Assembly: GCF_000015165.1 (NCBI RefSeq)
Contig: NC_009485.1
Location: 5,909,501 to 5,973,500 of the forward strand
DNA from: Bradyrhizobium sp. BTAi1
Lineage (GTDB): Bacteria; Pseudomonadota; Alphaproteobacteria; Rhizobiales; Xanthobacteraceae
DNA: 64,000 nucleotides
Reading direction: 5' to 3'
Shown in pieces: positions 46,271 to 55,891 of this stretch. The translations under genes and the position numbers were made by a program. Below the pieces are notes generated by a model that made no database searches, had not been told where the DNA came from, and saw only the letters and a list, made by a program, of their open reading frames with translations. The stretch's first letter is position 1. Every line of letters starts with the position of its first letter.

Positions 46271-47449
46271 TCACTTCTTCGCCTTGCCCGGATCCTTGAC
46301 AGCTTCGAAGGTCTGGAACTCGACATTGTAGAGCTCGCCGTCGACCTTCTCGACCTTGCGGATATAGACGTTCTGGACGATGTCCCGCGTTTCCGGATCG
46401 ATCGAGATCGGGCCGCGCGGGCTCTCCCAGGCCATGCCCTTCATCGCCGCGAGCAGGGAGTCGCCATCGCTCTTGCCGCCGCTCTTCTTCAGGGCCTCAT
46501 AGATCAGGTGAATGCCGTCATAGCCGCCAACCGCCATGAAACCCGGACGGCTGTTGTAGGCCTTCTTGTAAGCCGCGACGAACTCCTTGTTCTTCGCCGA
46601 CGGATGCGCCGCCGAATAGATGTGCGCCGTCACCGCGCCAAGCACGGCGTCGCCCATGTCGTTGAGCAGGTCGTCGTCGGTGACGTCGCCCGGCCCGATC
46701 ACCTTGATGCCGCTCTTGTCGAGACCGCGCTCGGCATATTGCTTCATGAAGTTGCCGCCCTGCCCGGCCGGCACGAACACGAACATCGCATCCGGCTTGG
46801 CGTCCTTCATGCGCTGCAGGAACGGCGCAAAGTCCGGGTTCTGGAGCGGAACCTTGACTTCCTCGACGATCTCGCCGCCACCGGCCGTGAAGCGCTCCTT
46901 GAACGAGGCCAGCGCGTCATTGCCCGGCGCATAGTCCGAGGTCAGGGTCGCGACCTTCTTGATGCCGTTCTTGACCGCCCAGTCGCCGATGATGGTGGAG
47001 GACTGCGGCAACGTGAAGCTGGTGCGGACGATGTAAGGCGACTTCTCGGTGATGATCGAAGTCCCCGCGGCCATCACGACCTCCGGGATCTTGCCCTGGG
47101 TGGCGAGCGGCGCGGCAGCGAACGCCGCCGGGGTCACGCCGAAGCCGGCAATGACGTTGACCTTGTCGTTGACGATCAGCTCCTGCGCCAGCCGCTTGGT
47201 ATTGTCGGGCAGCGCAGCGTCGTCCTTGAGGATGACCTGGATCTTCTTGCCGGCGACGGTGTCGCCGTTCTGCTGCATGTAAAGCTTGATCGCGTTGTCG
47301 ATCTGCTTGCCGGTCGACGCCTGGCCGCCGGTCATCGGCACGATCAGGCCAATTTTGAACACGTCCTCGGCCCGCGCCGCACCGGACGCGAGCGCAGCCG
47401 CGGCCAATGCCGCACTAGCGAGCGTCAGTGTCTTGTTTCGCACGAACAT
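46271..47449 (-). CDS. ABC transporter substrate-binding protein (Leu/Ile/Val-binding-like)
   Basis: 392 residues from ATG 47449. A signal peptide (LTLASAALAAAALASGAARA) precedes a type I periplasmic binding fold: DVFKIGLIVPMTGGQASTGK, NVIAGFGVTPAAFAAAP and DYAPGNDALASFKERF. It delivers the solute to LivH-LivM. This kind of protein binds amino acids, short fatty acids, urea or aromatic acids in different lineages, so the ligand is open. It leads the operon and carries a repeat downstream. Confidence 0.92.
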   Translation of the reverse strand: MFVRNKTLTLASAALAAAALASGAARAEDVFKIGLIVPMTGGQASTGKQIDNAIKLYMQQNGDTVAGKKIQVILKDDAALPDNTKRLAQELIVNDKVNVIAGFGVTPAAFAAAPLATQGKIPEVVMAAGTSIITEKSPYIVRTSFTLPQSSTIIGDWAVKNGIKKVATLTSDYAPGNDALASFKERFTAGGGEIVEEVKVPLQNPDFAPFLQRMKDAKPDAMFVFVPAGQGGNFMKQYAERGLDKSGIKVIGPGDVTDDDLLNDMGDAVLGAVTAHIYSAAHPSAKNKEFVAAYKKAYNSRPGFMAVGGYDGIHLIYEALKKSGGKSDGDSLLAAMKGMAWESPRGPISIDPETRDIVQNVYIRKVEKVDGELYNVEFQTFEAVKDPGKAKK

Positions 47450-47716
47450 TGAAACTACCTCCCTGGTCGGATCAGGACCGCAGCCCCCGGCCATTGTTGT
47501 CTCACCTGTGCGATCTCGTTCACGATATCGCGCGCGCATCGCTGCGGACTCGGCACGTTCTTGTCAATGGCGATCATGGGAGGCTTCGTGGACGATCGGT
47601 TTCTGAAACCGACCAGCGGAGCTATACGAGGTATAATGATACTCTCACCATGGATCGGCCAAATTTTACCATTTGATGGCAAGCCGTTAGGGTCGGGGCC
47701 GCGGGGTGCCCGCAGC

Positions 47717-48031
47717 ATGAGAGGTCATCCGTCGATGCCGGCCAGCCGCCGATCCGCAATAAGAATGGCTACGGCCATGATGGTGCTGACCACCCTCGTC
47801 CCGGCGTTATCCGGCTGCTCGTCCATCAACGCGACGGTCGGCGCCGGCATGGGCGACCTGATGCCGCAATGGGCGGGCGGCCTGCCGGCTGGCGCCCCAC
47901 CCCGCCCCGGCACCGCCGAATACGACCGCTTCATGCAGGAGCGCGAGCGGCAACGGCAGCTGCCGGCCGCCGAGCGCGACAAGGGGACGCAGCCCGACGC
48001 CAACGCCCAGGCGACCGGCTCCGGCCGCTGA
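47717..48031 (+). CDS. Small lipoprotein, hypothetical
   Basis: 104 residues from ATG 47717 (ATG 47735 also possible). A basic N-terminus and MVLTTLVPALSGC form a lipoprotein signal. The mature part is short, GAGMGDLMPQWAGGLPAGAP followed by a Pro-rich segment and EYDRFMQERERQRQLPAAER. Small lipoproteins of this kind with a hydrophilic tail are common in Bradyrhizobium; function unknown. The preceding 267 bp, divergent from the binding protein gene, contain no other gene. Confidence 0.72.
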   Translation: MRGHPSMPASRRSAIRMATAMMVLTTLVPALSGCSSINATVGAGMGDLMPQWAGGLPAGAPPRPGTAEYDRFMQERERQRQLPAAERDKGTQPDANAQATGSGR

Positions 48032-48039
48032 CGGCTGCG

Positions 48040-48903
48040 TCAATCCATGAACACGACGGTCTTGCGGCCGTTGAGAATGACGCGGTCCTCAAGGTGGTAG
48101 CGGATCGCCCGCGCCAGCACCCGACGCTCGATGTCGCGCCCCTTGCGGACGAGATCATCAGGCGTATCGCGATGGCTGATGCGCTCGACATCCTGGTCGA
48201 TGATCGGGCCTTCGTCGAGATCGCGGGTCACGTAATGGGCCGTCGCGCCGATCAGTTTGACACCGCGCTCATAGGCCTGGTGGTAAGGCTTGGCGCCCTT
48301 GAAGCCCGGCAGGAACGAGTGGTGGATGTTGATGCAGCGGCCCGACAGGCTTGCCGACATCTCATCGGAGAGAATCTGCATGTAGCGGGCGAGCACGACG
48401 AGATCGGTCTTGGTCTCCTCGACCAGCTTCAGGATCGCCTGCTCCTGGTCGCGCTTGGTCTCCTTGGTGACCGGCATGTGATGAAACGGAATGTCGCCGA
48501 AATCGAGCCCGGCATAGGTCTCGCGCGGATGGTTGGAGACGATCGCGGTCGGGATCATCGACAGGTCGCGGGTACGCCAGCGATACAGGATATCGACCAG
48601 GCAATGGTCGAACTTCGAGACCAGCAGCATCACCCGGCGCTGCGCGGCGCGGTCGCGCATCTGCCAGTCCATCGAAAAGCGCTCGGCGATCGCCGCGAAT
48701 CCGGTCTGCAGCGCCGGCAGGTTGACAGCGAGATCGGCGGCCGTGAACACCACCCGCATGAAGAAGTGATCCGTCTCGAAGTCGCCGAACTGCTGGGCGT
48801 CAAGAATGTTCTGACCGTTATGGGCAAGGAAGGTCGAAACGGCCGAGACGATCCCGGGACGATCCGGGCAGGACAGGGTCAGGACATATTGGTGGTCGGA
48901 CAT
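48040..48903 (-). CDS. purU: Formyltetrahydrofolate deformylase
   Basis: 287 residues from ATG 48903. An N-terminal ACT domain (YVLTLSCPDRPGIVSAVSTF) is followed by a formyltransferase fold with NHPRETYAGLDFGDIPFHH and the HHSFLPGFKGAKPYHQAYER active-site block, plus GATAHYVTRDLDEGPIIDQD carrying the catalytic Asp. It hydrolyses 10-formyl-THF to formate and THF, supplying formate for purine synthesis and balancing one-carbon units. It sits alone, convergent with the lipoprotein gene. Confidence 0.96.
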   Translation of the reverse strand: MSDHQYVLTLSCPDRPGIVSAVSTFLAHNGQNILDAQQFGDFETDHFFMRVVFTAADLAVNLPALQTGFAAIAERFSMDWQMRDRAAQRRVMLLVSKFDHCLVDILYRWRTRDLSMIPTAIVSNHPRETYAGLDFGDIPFHHMPVTKETKRDQEQAILKLVEETKTDLVVLARYMQILSDEMSASLSGRCINIHHSFLPGFKGAKPYHQAYERGVKLIGATAHYVTRDLDEGPIIDQDVERISHRDTPDDLVRKGRDIERRVLARAIRYHLEDRVILNGRKTVVFMD

Positions 48904-49054
48904 GGCGATGACGTCACCGGACGGATGAGCTGAAGATGAATGAGGAGCCGAGCTTGGCGCCCGTTCGGGCCCTGCTCTACCACCCTCTGCACGCTTGCGC
49001 CAACGCTCGGCGCGGGGGCAGGATGAACAAAAGATCACTCCTCAAGCTTCGAGC

Positions 49055-49894
49055 ATGGCCATGGCAGACCGGCTGACCGGCAACCGCATCCTGATCCTGG
49101 AAACCCGCGAGGAGGCGCAGTTCTCCCGGCTGCTCGCCGAGCAAGGCGCCGACGTGCTGCAATGTCCGATGTTCACGATCCAGGACGCGCCGGACCCGGC
49201 TCCGGTCGAGGCCTGGATCCATCGCTGCATCGAACGGCCGCTTGACGATCTGGTGTTGATGACCGGCGAGGGGTTGCGGCGGCTGATGACGGTGGTGCGC
49301 CGAATCGGCGTCGAGCCCGCATTCATCGCGGCGCTGGGCAAGGCCCGCAAATTCACCCGCGGGCCGAAGCCGGGGCGCGCCTTACGCGAGCTCGGGCTCG
49401 AGTCCCAGGTGACGACCGAGAAACCGACGTCGGAAGGCGTCGCCGAACTGCTGGCGCGATACGATCTGAAAGGCCATCGCCTTGGCTTGCAGCTCTATCC
49501 CGACAAGGATCATTCGGCGCTGATCGGCGCCATCCAGGCGGAAGGGGCCGACGTCGACCCGGTGCTGCCCTATGTCTATGATGCCAAGGCGGCGGACGCG
49601 AACATCCTGACCGCGATCGACGAGATGACCGCCGGCAAGGTCGATGCGATCGCACTGACCAGCTCCGGCCAGCCGCGTCGGCTGTTCGACGTCGCCAAGG
49701 CGCATGGCGTCGAGGACCGGCTGCGACAGGGTCTGGCGCGCACGCAGATTGCGTCCGTGGGGCCCGTGGTGACGGAGGAGCTCGCCGCGCACGGGCTTGC
49801 GCCATCGATCGTGCCGGCGGGAGAGGCCTATTTCATGAAGCCGCTGATCTCGGCGATGGCGACGGCGCTGGGTGTGAAGGCGCAGCGGACCTGA
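49055..49894 (+). CDS. Uroporphyrinogen-III synthase (HemD) family protein
   Basis: 279 residues from ATG 49055 (ATG 49061 possible). It has two HemD-like lobes: ILILETREEAQFSRLLAEQG opens the first, VLMTGEGLRRLMTVVRRIG follows, and the second ends with VDAIALTSSGQPRRLFDVAK and GPVVTEELAAHGLAPSIVPA. HemD closes hydroxymethylbilane to uroporphyrinogen III. The gene is separate from hemC or hemB, and is longer than typical HemD, so a HemD paralogue is possible. Confidence 0.75.
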   Translation: MAMADRLTGNRILILETREEAQFSRLLAEQGADVLQCPMFTIQDAPDPAPVEAWIHRCIERPLDDLVLMTGEGLRRLMTVVRRIGVEPAFIAALGKARKFTRGPKPGRALRELGLESQVTTEKPTSEGVAELLARYDLKGHRLGLQLYPDKDHSALIGAIQAEGADVDPVLPYVYDAKAADANILTAIDEMTAGKVDAIALTSSGQPRRLFDVAKAHGVEDRLRQGLARTQIASVGPVVTEELAAHGLAPSIVPAGEAYFMKPLISAMATALGVKAQRT

Positions 49895-49957
49895 TCCCGC
49901 AGTTGGAGGCGTCATTGCGTCGGCGCAATCTCGCCCCGCAATGACAATGACGGAGAA

Positions 49958-50908
49958 CTAGCCCTGCCCCGTCTCGCGCAGGAACGCCTGGTAGGCGAGC
50001 CTGATCCCCTCCTCCAGGGGCGTCGTCGCGCGCCAGCCGAGCGCGGCGAGGCGCGAGACGTCGAGCAGCTTGCGCGGCGTGCCATCCGGCCTTGACGGAT
50101 CGAAGCTGATGCGGCCCCGATAGCCCACCGCGGCCGCGACCACACGGGCGAAATCGGCGATGGTGATGTCCTCGCCGGTGCCGATATTGACCAGTTCGGG
50201 CGCCGAAAAGGTCTTCATCAGATGCAGGCAGGCATCGGCCATGTCGTCGACATAGAGAAATTCGCGCCGCGGCGTGCCGGTGCCCCACACCACGACCTCG
50301 GCGGCGTCGCTTCGCTTCGCCTCATGGAAGCGCCGGATCAGCGCCGCGACGACATGGCTGTATTCGGGATGATAATTGTCGCCCGGACCGTAGAGATTGG
50401 TCGGCATCACATTGATGAAGTCGGCGCCATATTGGCTGCGATAGGCCTCGACCATCTTGATGCCGGCGATCTTGGCGATCGCATAGGGCTCGTTGGTCGG
50501 CTCCAATGCGCCGGTGAGCATCGCGTCCTCGCGCAAGGGCTGCGCGGCGAGCTTCGGGTAAATGCAGGAAGAGCCGAGAAACATCAGCTTCTCGACGCCG
50601 TTCACATGCGCGGCGTGAATGACATTGGTCGCAATCGCGAGATTGTCATAGATGAACTCGGCCCGCAGCGTGTTGTTGGCGACGATGCCGCCGACCTTTG
50701 CCGCAGCCAGGAACACCACTTGCGGCTTGGCGCGGGCAAACCATGCGAACACGGCGGCCTGGTCGCGCAGATCGACCTCGCTGCGCGGCACCGTCATGAG
50801 CGCGACGTTCTCGCGCACCAGACGCCGCACCAGCGCGCTGCCGACCATGCCGCGATGGCCGGCGACGAAGACGCGTTTTCCCGCGAGCTCAAAGCGTGTT
50901 GCTGCCAC
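49958..50908 (-). CDS. fcl: GDP-L-fucose synthase
   Basis: 316 residues. The start is a GTG at 50908, preceded by GGGAGG and overlapping the gmd stop by 20 bp; the frame runs further upstream into gmd. It begins with RVFVAGHRGMVGSALVRRL and carries SSCIYPKLAAQPLREDAML, where the SDR serine sits, then NEPYAIAKIAGIKM with the YxxxK motif. It converts GDP-4-keto-6-deoxymannose to GDP-L-fucose by epimerisation and reduction. Gmd supplies its substrate. Confidence 0.94.
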   Translation of the reverse strand: MAATRFELAGKRVFVAGHRGMVGSALVRRLVRENVALMTVPRSEVDLRDQAAVFAWFARAKPQVVFLAAAKVGGIVANNTLRAEFIYDNLAIATNVIHAAHVNGVEKLMFLGSSCIYPKLAAQPLREDAMLTGALEPTNEPYAIAKIAGIKMVEAYRSQYGADFINVMPTNLYGPGDNYHPEYSHVVAALIRRFHEAKRSDAAEVVVWGTGTPRREFLYVDDMADACLHLMKTFSAPELVNIGTGEDITIADFARVVAAAVGYRGRISFDPSRPDGTPRKLLDVSRLAALGWRATTPLEEGIRLAYQAFLRETGQG

Positions 50909-51974
50909 GAGCCGCCTCCCGCCGCGCCGCGACGAGGTCGCTCGCAACCATTTCCTTGACCAGTTGTGCAAAGCTGGTCTTCGGCGTCCAGCCGAGCTTG
51001 TCACGCGCCTTGCTGCAATCGCCGATCAGGAGATCGACCTCGGTGGGCCGGAAATAATTGGGATCGATGCGCACCACCGCCTTGCCGGACCGGCAGTCGA
51101 TACCCGTCTCCTCGACCCCCTCACCGCGCCATTCGATCCGGCGATCGACCTCGGCGAAGGCAAGCTCGACCAGCTCGCGCACCGAATGCGTCTCGCCGGT
51201 CGCCAGCACGAAGTCATCCGGCACATCCGCCTGCAGGATCCGGTGCATGCCCTCGACATAGTCGCGGGCATGGCCCCAGTCACGCTTGGCCTCGAGATTG
51301 CCGAGATAGATGGCCTCCTCCAGACCGGCCTCGATGCGGGCGACGCCGCGGGTGATCTTGCGCGTCACGAAGGTCTCGCCGCGGATCGGGCTCTCATGGT
51401 TGAACAAGATGCCGTTGCAGGCGAACATCCCGTAGGCCTCGCGGTAATTCACGGTGATCCAGTAGCCGTAGAGCTTGGCACAGCCGTAAGGGGAGCGCGG
51501 ATAGAATGGCGTCGTCTCCCGCTGCGGGATCTCCTGGACCAGCCCGTAAAGCTCGGACGTCGATGCCTGATAGAACCGGGTCTGTTTCTCCATGCCGAGA
51601 ATGCGAATGGCTTCCAACAGGCGAAGAACACCGAGCGCGTCGGCATTGGCAGTGTATTCCGGGCTCTCGAAGCTGACGCCGACATGGCTCTGCGCGGCGA
51701 GATTATAGATCTCGTCGGGACGGATCTGCTGCACCAGCCGGATCAAATTGGTCGAGTCGGTCATGTCGCCATGATGCAGCAGAAACGGCACATTGCCTTC
51801 GTGCGGGTCCTGGTAGAGGTGATCGACCCGTCCGGTGTTGAACGACGACGATCGTCGCTTGATGCCATGCACGGTATAGCCGAGCCCGAGCAGGTACTCG
51901 GCGAGGTAAGCGCCGTCCTGCCCGGTCACGCCGGTGATCAGCGCCACCCGGCCGCTGCAATCCTTGCCCGCCAT
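50889..51974 (-). CDS. gmd: GDP-mannose 4,6-dehydratase
   Basis: 361 residues from ATG 51974. NAD-binding GVTGQDGAYLAEYLLGLGYT leads, then HGIKRRSSSFNTGRVDHLYQ, the dehydratase signature. The catalytic tyrosine is in SPYGCAKLYGYWITVNYRE. It converts GDP-mannose to GDP-4-keto-6-deoxymannose. With fcl it makes GDP-fucose, likely for fucose in LPS or another surface glycan. The upstream gene is a Crp-type regulator on the same strand, 132 bp away. Confidence 0.96.
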   Translation of the reverse strand: MAGKDCSGRVALITGVTGQDGAYLAEYLLGLGYTVHGIKRRSSSFNTGRVDHLYQDPHEGNVPFLLHHGDMTDSTNLIRLVQQIRPDEIYNLAAQSHVGVSFESPEYTANADALGVLRLLEAIRILGMEKQTRFYQASTSELYGLVQEIPQRETTPFYPRSPYGCAKLYGYWITVNYREAYGMFACNGILFNHESPIRGETFVTRKITRGVARIEAGLEEAIYLGNLEAKRDWGHARDYVEGMHRILQADVPDDFVLATGETHSVRELVELAFAEVDRRIEWRGEGVEETGIDCRSGKAVVRIDPNYFRPTEVDLLIGDCSKARDKLGWTPKTSFAQLVKEMVASDLVAARREAARGSNTL

Positions 51975-52106
51975 CACCACTCCAACATCGCCACCGCCCC
52001 TGCAGGCCGCGTTCCCCACGAGCAGTCCATAGCCGCCGCCGCCGGTCAAGCTCAATGGAAAACATATGTCAGATCAATGGCGTAGAAATAGGATGCAAAG
52101 GTAGGT

Positions 52107-52781
52107 CTAATCCCCGTAGCAGCGCAGGCGGTCGAGATCGAGCACGGTCACCCCGCCATATTCCACCCGCAACAGGCCGTCGCGCTCCAAGGTCTTGAGG
52201 CATTGATTGGCGTTCTGCCGCGACAGGCCGGAGAGTGCCCCGATCTCCTCCTGGGTGATTTCGAGGTGACGGGTCGTGTTGGGGTAGAGGATCGGGTTGA
52301 AGAGCGCGGCAATGCTGCGGGCCAGCCGCGCCGTCGCATCCAGCGTGCGGCCGACCTCGACGAGGCCAATGAACTGGCCGAGCCGCTCGTTGAGCTGAGT
52401 GACCAGAAAGCGGTTGAAGCCGACGCTGTTCTCGAACAGCCACATGAAGGTCTGCCGCTCCATCAGCGCCGCGCGGGTATCGCGCAGCGCGACCACGTCG
52501 TAGCGGCGCGGCTCGTTCTTGAGCACGCTGCCCTCGCCGAACCAGGCGCCGGCCGACATGCCCGCAAACGTCGTCGCCTTGCCGCCCCGCGATACCGTGC
52601 TCATGCGGGCCAGACCCGAGACGATGCCCGTCCAATAATCGAACTGATCGCCACGCAAAAAGATGTGCTCGTTGGCCGCAAAGGAGCGCTCGACGATGCC
52701 GGCCGAGGCAGCGTCGATCTCCTCGGGCTTGAGATGGCGCGACCAGGGCGCGATGCGCAGCAGGGTGTCGGAGGAGATCAA
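52107..52781 (-). CDS. Crp/Fnr family transcriptional regulator
   Basis: 224 residues. A cyclic-nucleotide-binding-like barrel (~10-120) has FAANEHIFLRGDQFDYWTGI and GAWFGEGSVLKNEPRRYDVV, then a long dimer helix. A C-terminal winged HTH (~165-210) contains ITQEEIGALSGLSRQNANQC. No FNR-type cysteine cluster is present, so oxygen sensing by an iron-sulfur cluster is unlikely. It diverges from the second ABC transporter operon, which it may control, across a 338-bp gap. Confidence 0.88.
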   Translation of the reverse strand: MISSDTLLRIAPWSRHLKPEEIDAASAGIVERSFAANEHIFLRGDQFDYWTGIVSGLARMSTVSRGGKATTFAGMSAGAWFGEGSVLKNEPRRYDVVALRDTRAALMERQTFMWLFENSVGFNRFLVTQLNERLGQFIGLVEVGRTLDATARLARSIAALFNPILYPNTTRHLEITQEEIGALSGLSRQNANQCLKTLERDGLLRVEYGGVTVLDLDRLRCYGD

Positions 52782-53119
52782 GCCGTCGTCTCGTTACTTC
52801 GAATCCCGCGACCGTATTGCATCGCAACAATCACGTCTTGAATTTTGCCCGGGAATTGTCAGGCGCAAGACAGTTCCTAATAGCGCTTTCCCTTATCCAG
52901 GACCACCGCATTCGACTCGGGCCTCTCGGGTTCATCCCCAGCCCGGATGACGCGAAAGACCGGCATGCGGCAAAATGCGCCTGCCGTAACCGCCCGTCAT
53001 TCGTCGGATGGCGCGGAACAGGCGGGCGGGATAGAGTTCGACGACAGCGGCGAGCCTACGTCGCGACACCAGGGCTTGAAGAGCGCAACAAGCGCCGGCA
53101 AGGACTTCGGGAGGACGAC
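52782..53119. other. Intergenic region between the Crp-type gene and the second transporter operon
   Basis: 338 bp with no convincing gene; the open frame reading into the livG gene here is an in-frame extension of that gene and lacks protein character. The gap should contain the operon promoter and possible Crp-type sites, but no clear TGTGA-N6-TCACA was found. Confidence 0.45.
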
Positions 53120-53941
53120 TTGGACTATACGTTGGAAGCGCGCGGGGTGTCGCTGCGTTTCGGTGGGGTGAAAGCCCTGACCGACGTCAGCTTCGGCGTG
53201 CGCGAGGGCGAGCTGTTCTCGATCATCGGCCCGAACGGCGCCGGCAAGACCTCGATCGTCAACTGCATCTCCGGGCGCTATAAGCCGACCGAAGGCCGCC
53301 TGTTCCATCGCGGCCACGACATCACCGGTCTGCCGCCGAATGCGCGCGCCAAGATCGGCATCGGCCGCACCTTCCAGAACCTCGCTTTGTTCCACCACAT
53401 GAGCGTGCTCGACAACATCATGGTCGGGCGGCATCACTTGTTGAAGAACAACTTCCTCACCGGCTCGCTCTATTGGCTCACCGGCGCGCGGCGCGAGGAG
53501 CTGAAGCACCGCGAGAAGGTCGAAGAGATCATCGACTTCCTCGACCTGCAGTCGGTGCGCAAGGCGCCGGCGGGCACCCTCTCCTACGGCCTGCGCAAGC
53601 GCGTCGAGCTCGCCCGCGCCATGGCGCTCGAGCCGCATCTCATCCTCCTCGACGAGCCGATGGCCGGCATGAACTTCGAGGAGAAGGAGGACATGGCGCG
53701 CTACATCGTCGACCTCAACGAGGAATACGGCATGACCGTCGTGATGATCGAGCACGACATGGGCGTCGTCATGGACATCTCCCACCGCGTCATGGTGCTC
53801 GATTTCGGCCGCAAGATCGCAGAGGGCGATCCGGCCGCCGTGCTCGCCGATCCCCACGTCAAGCGCGCCTATCTCGGCGAGGAGGACGAACTGCTGGTCG
53901 ATCCCGACGAGGCGCCCTCCATTGCGGAGGACGCGGCATGA
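53120..53941 (+). CDS. livG: ABC transporter ATP-binding protein (LivG type), second operon
   Basis: 273 residues from a TTG at 53120, which has GGGAGGA just upstream; an upstream frame of ~100 codons is not protein-like. Walker A GPNGAGKTS (~37) has the usual final T replaced by S. The signature is LSYGLRKRVELARAMAL and Walker B is LILLDEPMAGM. VVMIEHDMGVVMDISHRVMV holds the switch histidine. First gene of the operon livG-acyl-CoA ligase-livH-livM-binding protein-livF. It overlaps the ligase start by 4 bp. Confidence 0.92.
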   Translation: MDYTLEARGVSLRFGGVKALTDVSFGVREGELFSIIGPNGAGKTSIVNCISGRYKPTEGRLFHRGHDITGLPPNARAKIGIGRTFQNLALFHHMSVLDNIMVGRHHLLKNNFLTGSLYWLTGARREELKHREKVEEIIDFLDLQSVRKAPAGTLSYGLRKRVELARAMALEPHLILLDEPMAGMNFEEKEDMARYIVDLNEEYGMTVVMIEHDMGVVMDISHRVMVLDFGRKIAEGDPAAVLADPHVKRAYLGEEDELLVDPDEAPSIAEDAA

Positions 53942-55869
53942 TGGACTATGCGGGTCGCGTCAGACAGGCCGACACCTATCCGAAGCTGCTGCGGCTGAAT
54001 GCCAGGGAGCACGGCCAGGAGATCGCGCTGCGCGAGAAGGATCTCGGCCTCTGGCGCACCTTCACCTGGGCCGACTACCAGGCCCGCGTCCGTGATTTCG
54101 CGCTCGGCATGGTCGCGCTCGGGCTCGGCAAGGACGACGTCATTGGCATCATCGGCGACAACCGGCCGGACTGGGTCGCAGCCGAAATCGCCACCCATGC
54201 GATCAGGGCGTTCAGCCTCGGCCTCTATCGCGACGTGCTCGACGACGAGGCCGCCTATCTCCTGAATTATGGCGAAGCGCGGCTGGTATTCGCCGAGGAC
54301 GAGGAGCAGGTCGACAAGCTCTTGAATCTCGCCGATCGCGTGCCGGCGCTGAAGCACATCGTGTATTCCGATCCGCGGGGCATGCGGAAATATGACGATC
54401 CCAGGCTGATGCCGGCCGACAAGCTCGCCGAGCTCGGCCGCAACCGGGCCGCCCGCGAGCCGGATCTTTATGACCGCATGGTCGATGCCACCCAGGGCGA
54501 CGACGTCGCGATCCTCTGCACCACGTCGGGCACGACCTCGCATCCGAAGCTCGCGATGCTCTCAGCCGCGCGCGTGCTCAAGCATTGCGCCACCTATCTC
54601 GCCTTCGACCCCAAGGGGCCCGAAGACGAATATGTCTCGGTGCTGCCGCTGCCCTGGATCATGGAACAGGTCTATGTGCTCGGCAAAGGTCTGCTCTGCC
54701 GGATGAAGGTCAACTTCGTCGAAGAGCCGGATACGATGATGAACGACTTCCGCGAGATCGCGCCGACCTTCGTGCTGTTCGCGCCAAGGGTCTGGGAGCA
54801 GATCGCGGCCGACGTCCGCGCCGCCGTCATGGACGCCTCGCCGCTGAAGCAGCGGCTGTATCATCTGGGCATGTCGACCGGTCTCGCGGCGCTGGAGAAA
54901 GGCCAGCATTCGAGCTTCGCCAATATGCTGCTGTTCCGCGCGCTGCGCGACCGTCTCGGCTTCACCCGGCTGCGCTCGGCCGCGACCGGCGGCGCCGCGC
55001 TCGGGCCTGACACCTTCAAGTTCTTCCGCGCCATGGGCGTGCCGCTGCGCACGCTCTACGGCCAGACCGAGCTGCTGGGGGCCTACACGCTGCACCCTGC
55101 CGACAAGGTCGATCCCGACACGACCGGCGTACCGATGTCGGAGGACATCGAGATCAGGATCGACCAGCCCGACAGCCAGGGCATCGGCGAGATCCTGGTG
55201 CGCCATCCCAACATGTTCTTAGGCTACTACAAGGCCCCTGAAGCCTCGGCCGCCGACGTCAAGGACGGCTGGATGCATTCCGGCGATGCCGGCTATTTCA
55301 ACGACCACAAGCAGCTGGTCGTCATCGACCGCATCAAGGATCTTGCCGAGACCGCGCGCGGCGAGCGCTTCTCGCCGCAATATATCGAGAACAAGCTGAA
55401 GTTCTCGCCCTATATCGCCGAAGCGGTCGTACTCGGCGCCGGCCGCGAGCATCTCGCGGCGATGATCTGCATCCGCTACTCCATCATCTCGAAATGGGCG
55501 GAGAAGAACCGCATCGCGTTCACCACCTATTCCGATCTCGCCTCGCGCAACGAGGTCTATGCGCTGCTGCAGAAGGAGGTCGAGACCGTCAACGCGCATC
55601 TGCCGGCTGCGCAGCGTATCGCCCGCTTCCTGCTGCTCTACAAGGAGCTCGACGCCGATGACGGCGAACTGACCCGCACCCGCAAAGTCCGCCGCAGCGT
55701 CATCAACGAGAAATACGCCGATATTATCGACGGCATCTATGGCGGCAAGCCGGCTATCCCTGTCGACACCGTCATCCGTTTTCAGGACGGCACCACCCAG
55801 CGCATCCGCACGACGTTGAGGGTGGTGGATCTCGGAGGCCACGGACCCATGGCGGAGGCCGCGGAGTGA
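53938..55869 (+). CDS. AMP-binding acyl-CoA ligase inside the transporter operon
   Basis: 643 residues from ATG 53938, the size of long-chain fatty-acid-CoA ligases. The AMP-binding loop is CTTSGTTSHPKLAML, with S where G is usual (TSGTTG). A-motifs YGQTELLGAY (~373) and GWMHSGDAGYFNDHKQLVVI with DRIKDL (~440) follow. The C-terminal lysine region has the family pattern TRTRKVRRSVIN. It forms a CoA thioester from a carboxylic acid and ATP. The gene is embedded between livG and livH, so the transported solute is probably a carboxylic acid activated right after uptake. Whether it is fatty or aromatic is not clear. Confidence 0.92.
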   Translation: MMDYAGRVRQADTYPKLLRLNAREHGQEIALREKDLGLWRTFTWADYQARVRDFALGMVALGLGKDDVIGIIGDNRPDWVAAEIATHAIRAFSLGLYRDVLDDEAAYLLNYGEARLVFAEDEEQVDKLLNLADRVPALKHIVYSDPRGMRKYDDPRLMPADKLAELGRNRAAREPDLYDRMVDATQGDDVAILCTTSGTTSHPKLAMLSAARVLKHCATYLAFDPKGPEDEYVSVLPLPWIMEQVYVLGKGLLCRMKVNFVEEPDTMMNDFREIAPTFVLFAPRVWEQIAADVRAAVMDASPLKQRLYHLGMSTGLAALEKGQHSSFANMLLFRALRDRLGFTRLRSAATGGAALGPDTFKFFRAMGVPLRTLYGQTELLGAYTLHPADKVDPDTTGVPMSEDIEIRIDQPDSQGIGEILVRHPNMFLGYYKAPEASAADVKDGWMHSGDAGYFNDHKQLVVIDRIKDLAETARGERFSPQYIENKLKFSPYIAEAVVLGAGREHLAAMICIRYSIISKWAEKNRIAFTTYSDLASRNEVYALLQKEVETVNAHLPAAQRIARFLLLYKELDADDGELTRTRKVRRSVINEKYADIIDGIYGGKPAIPVDTVIRFQDGTTQRIRTTLRVVDLGGHGPMAEAAE

Positions 55870-55891
55870 TGCGCCTTCCGTCACAAGAGAC

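Noticed and set aside
45152..47452. 766-codon plus-strand frame across livH and the binding-protein gene
   Set aside because: Antisense to clear transporter genes, with the same Arg/Asp/His-rich composition; no domain visible.
53473..53937. In-frame extension of the acyl-CoA ligase upstream to 53473
   Set aside because: The added residues are the out-of-frame reading of livG. Similarity begins at MMDYAGRVRQAD, at the ATGATG at 53938.
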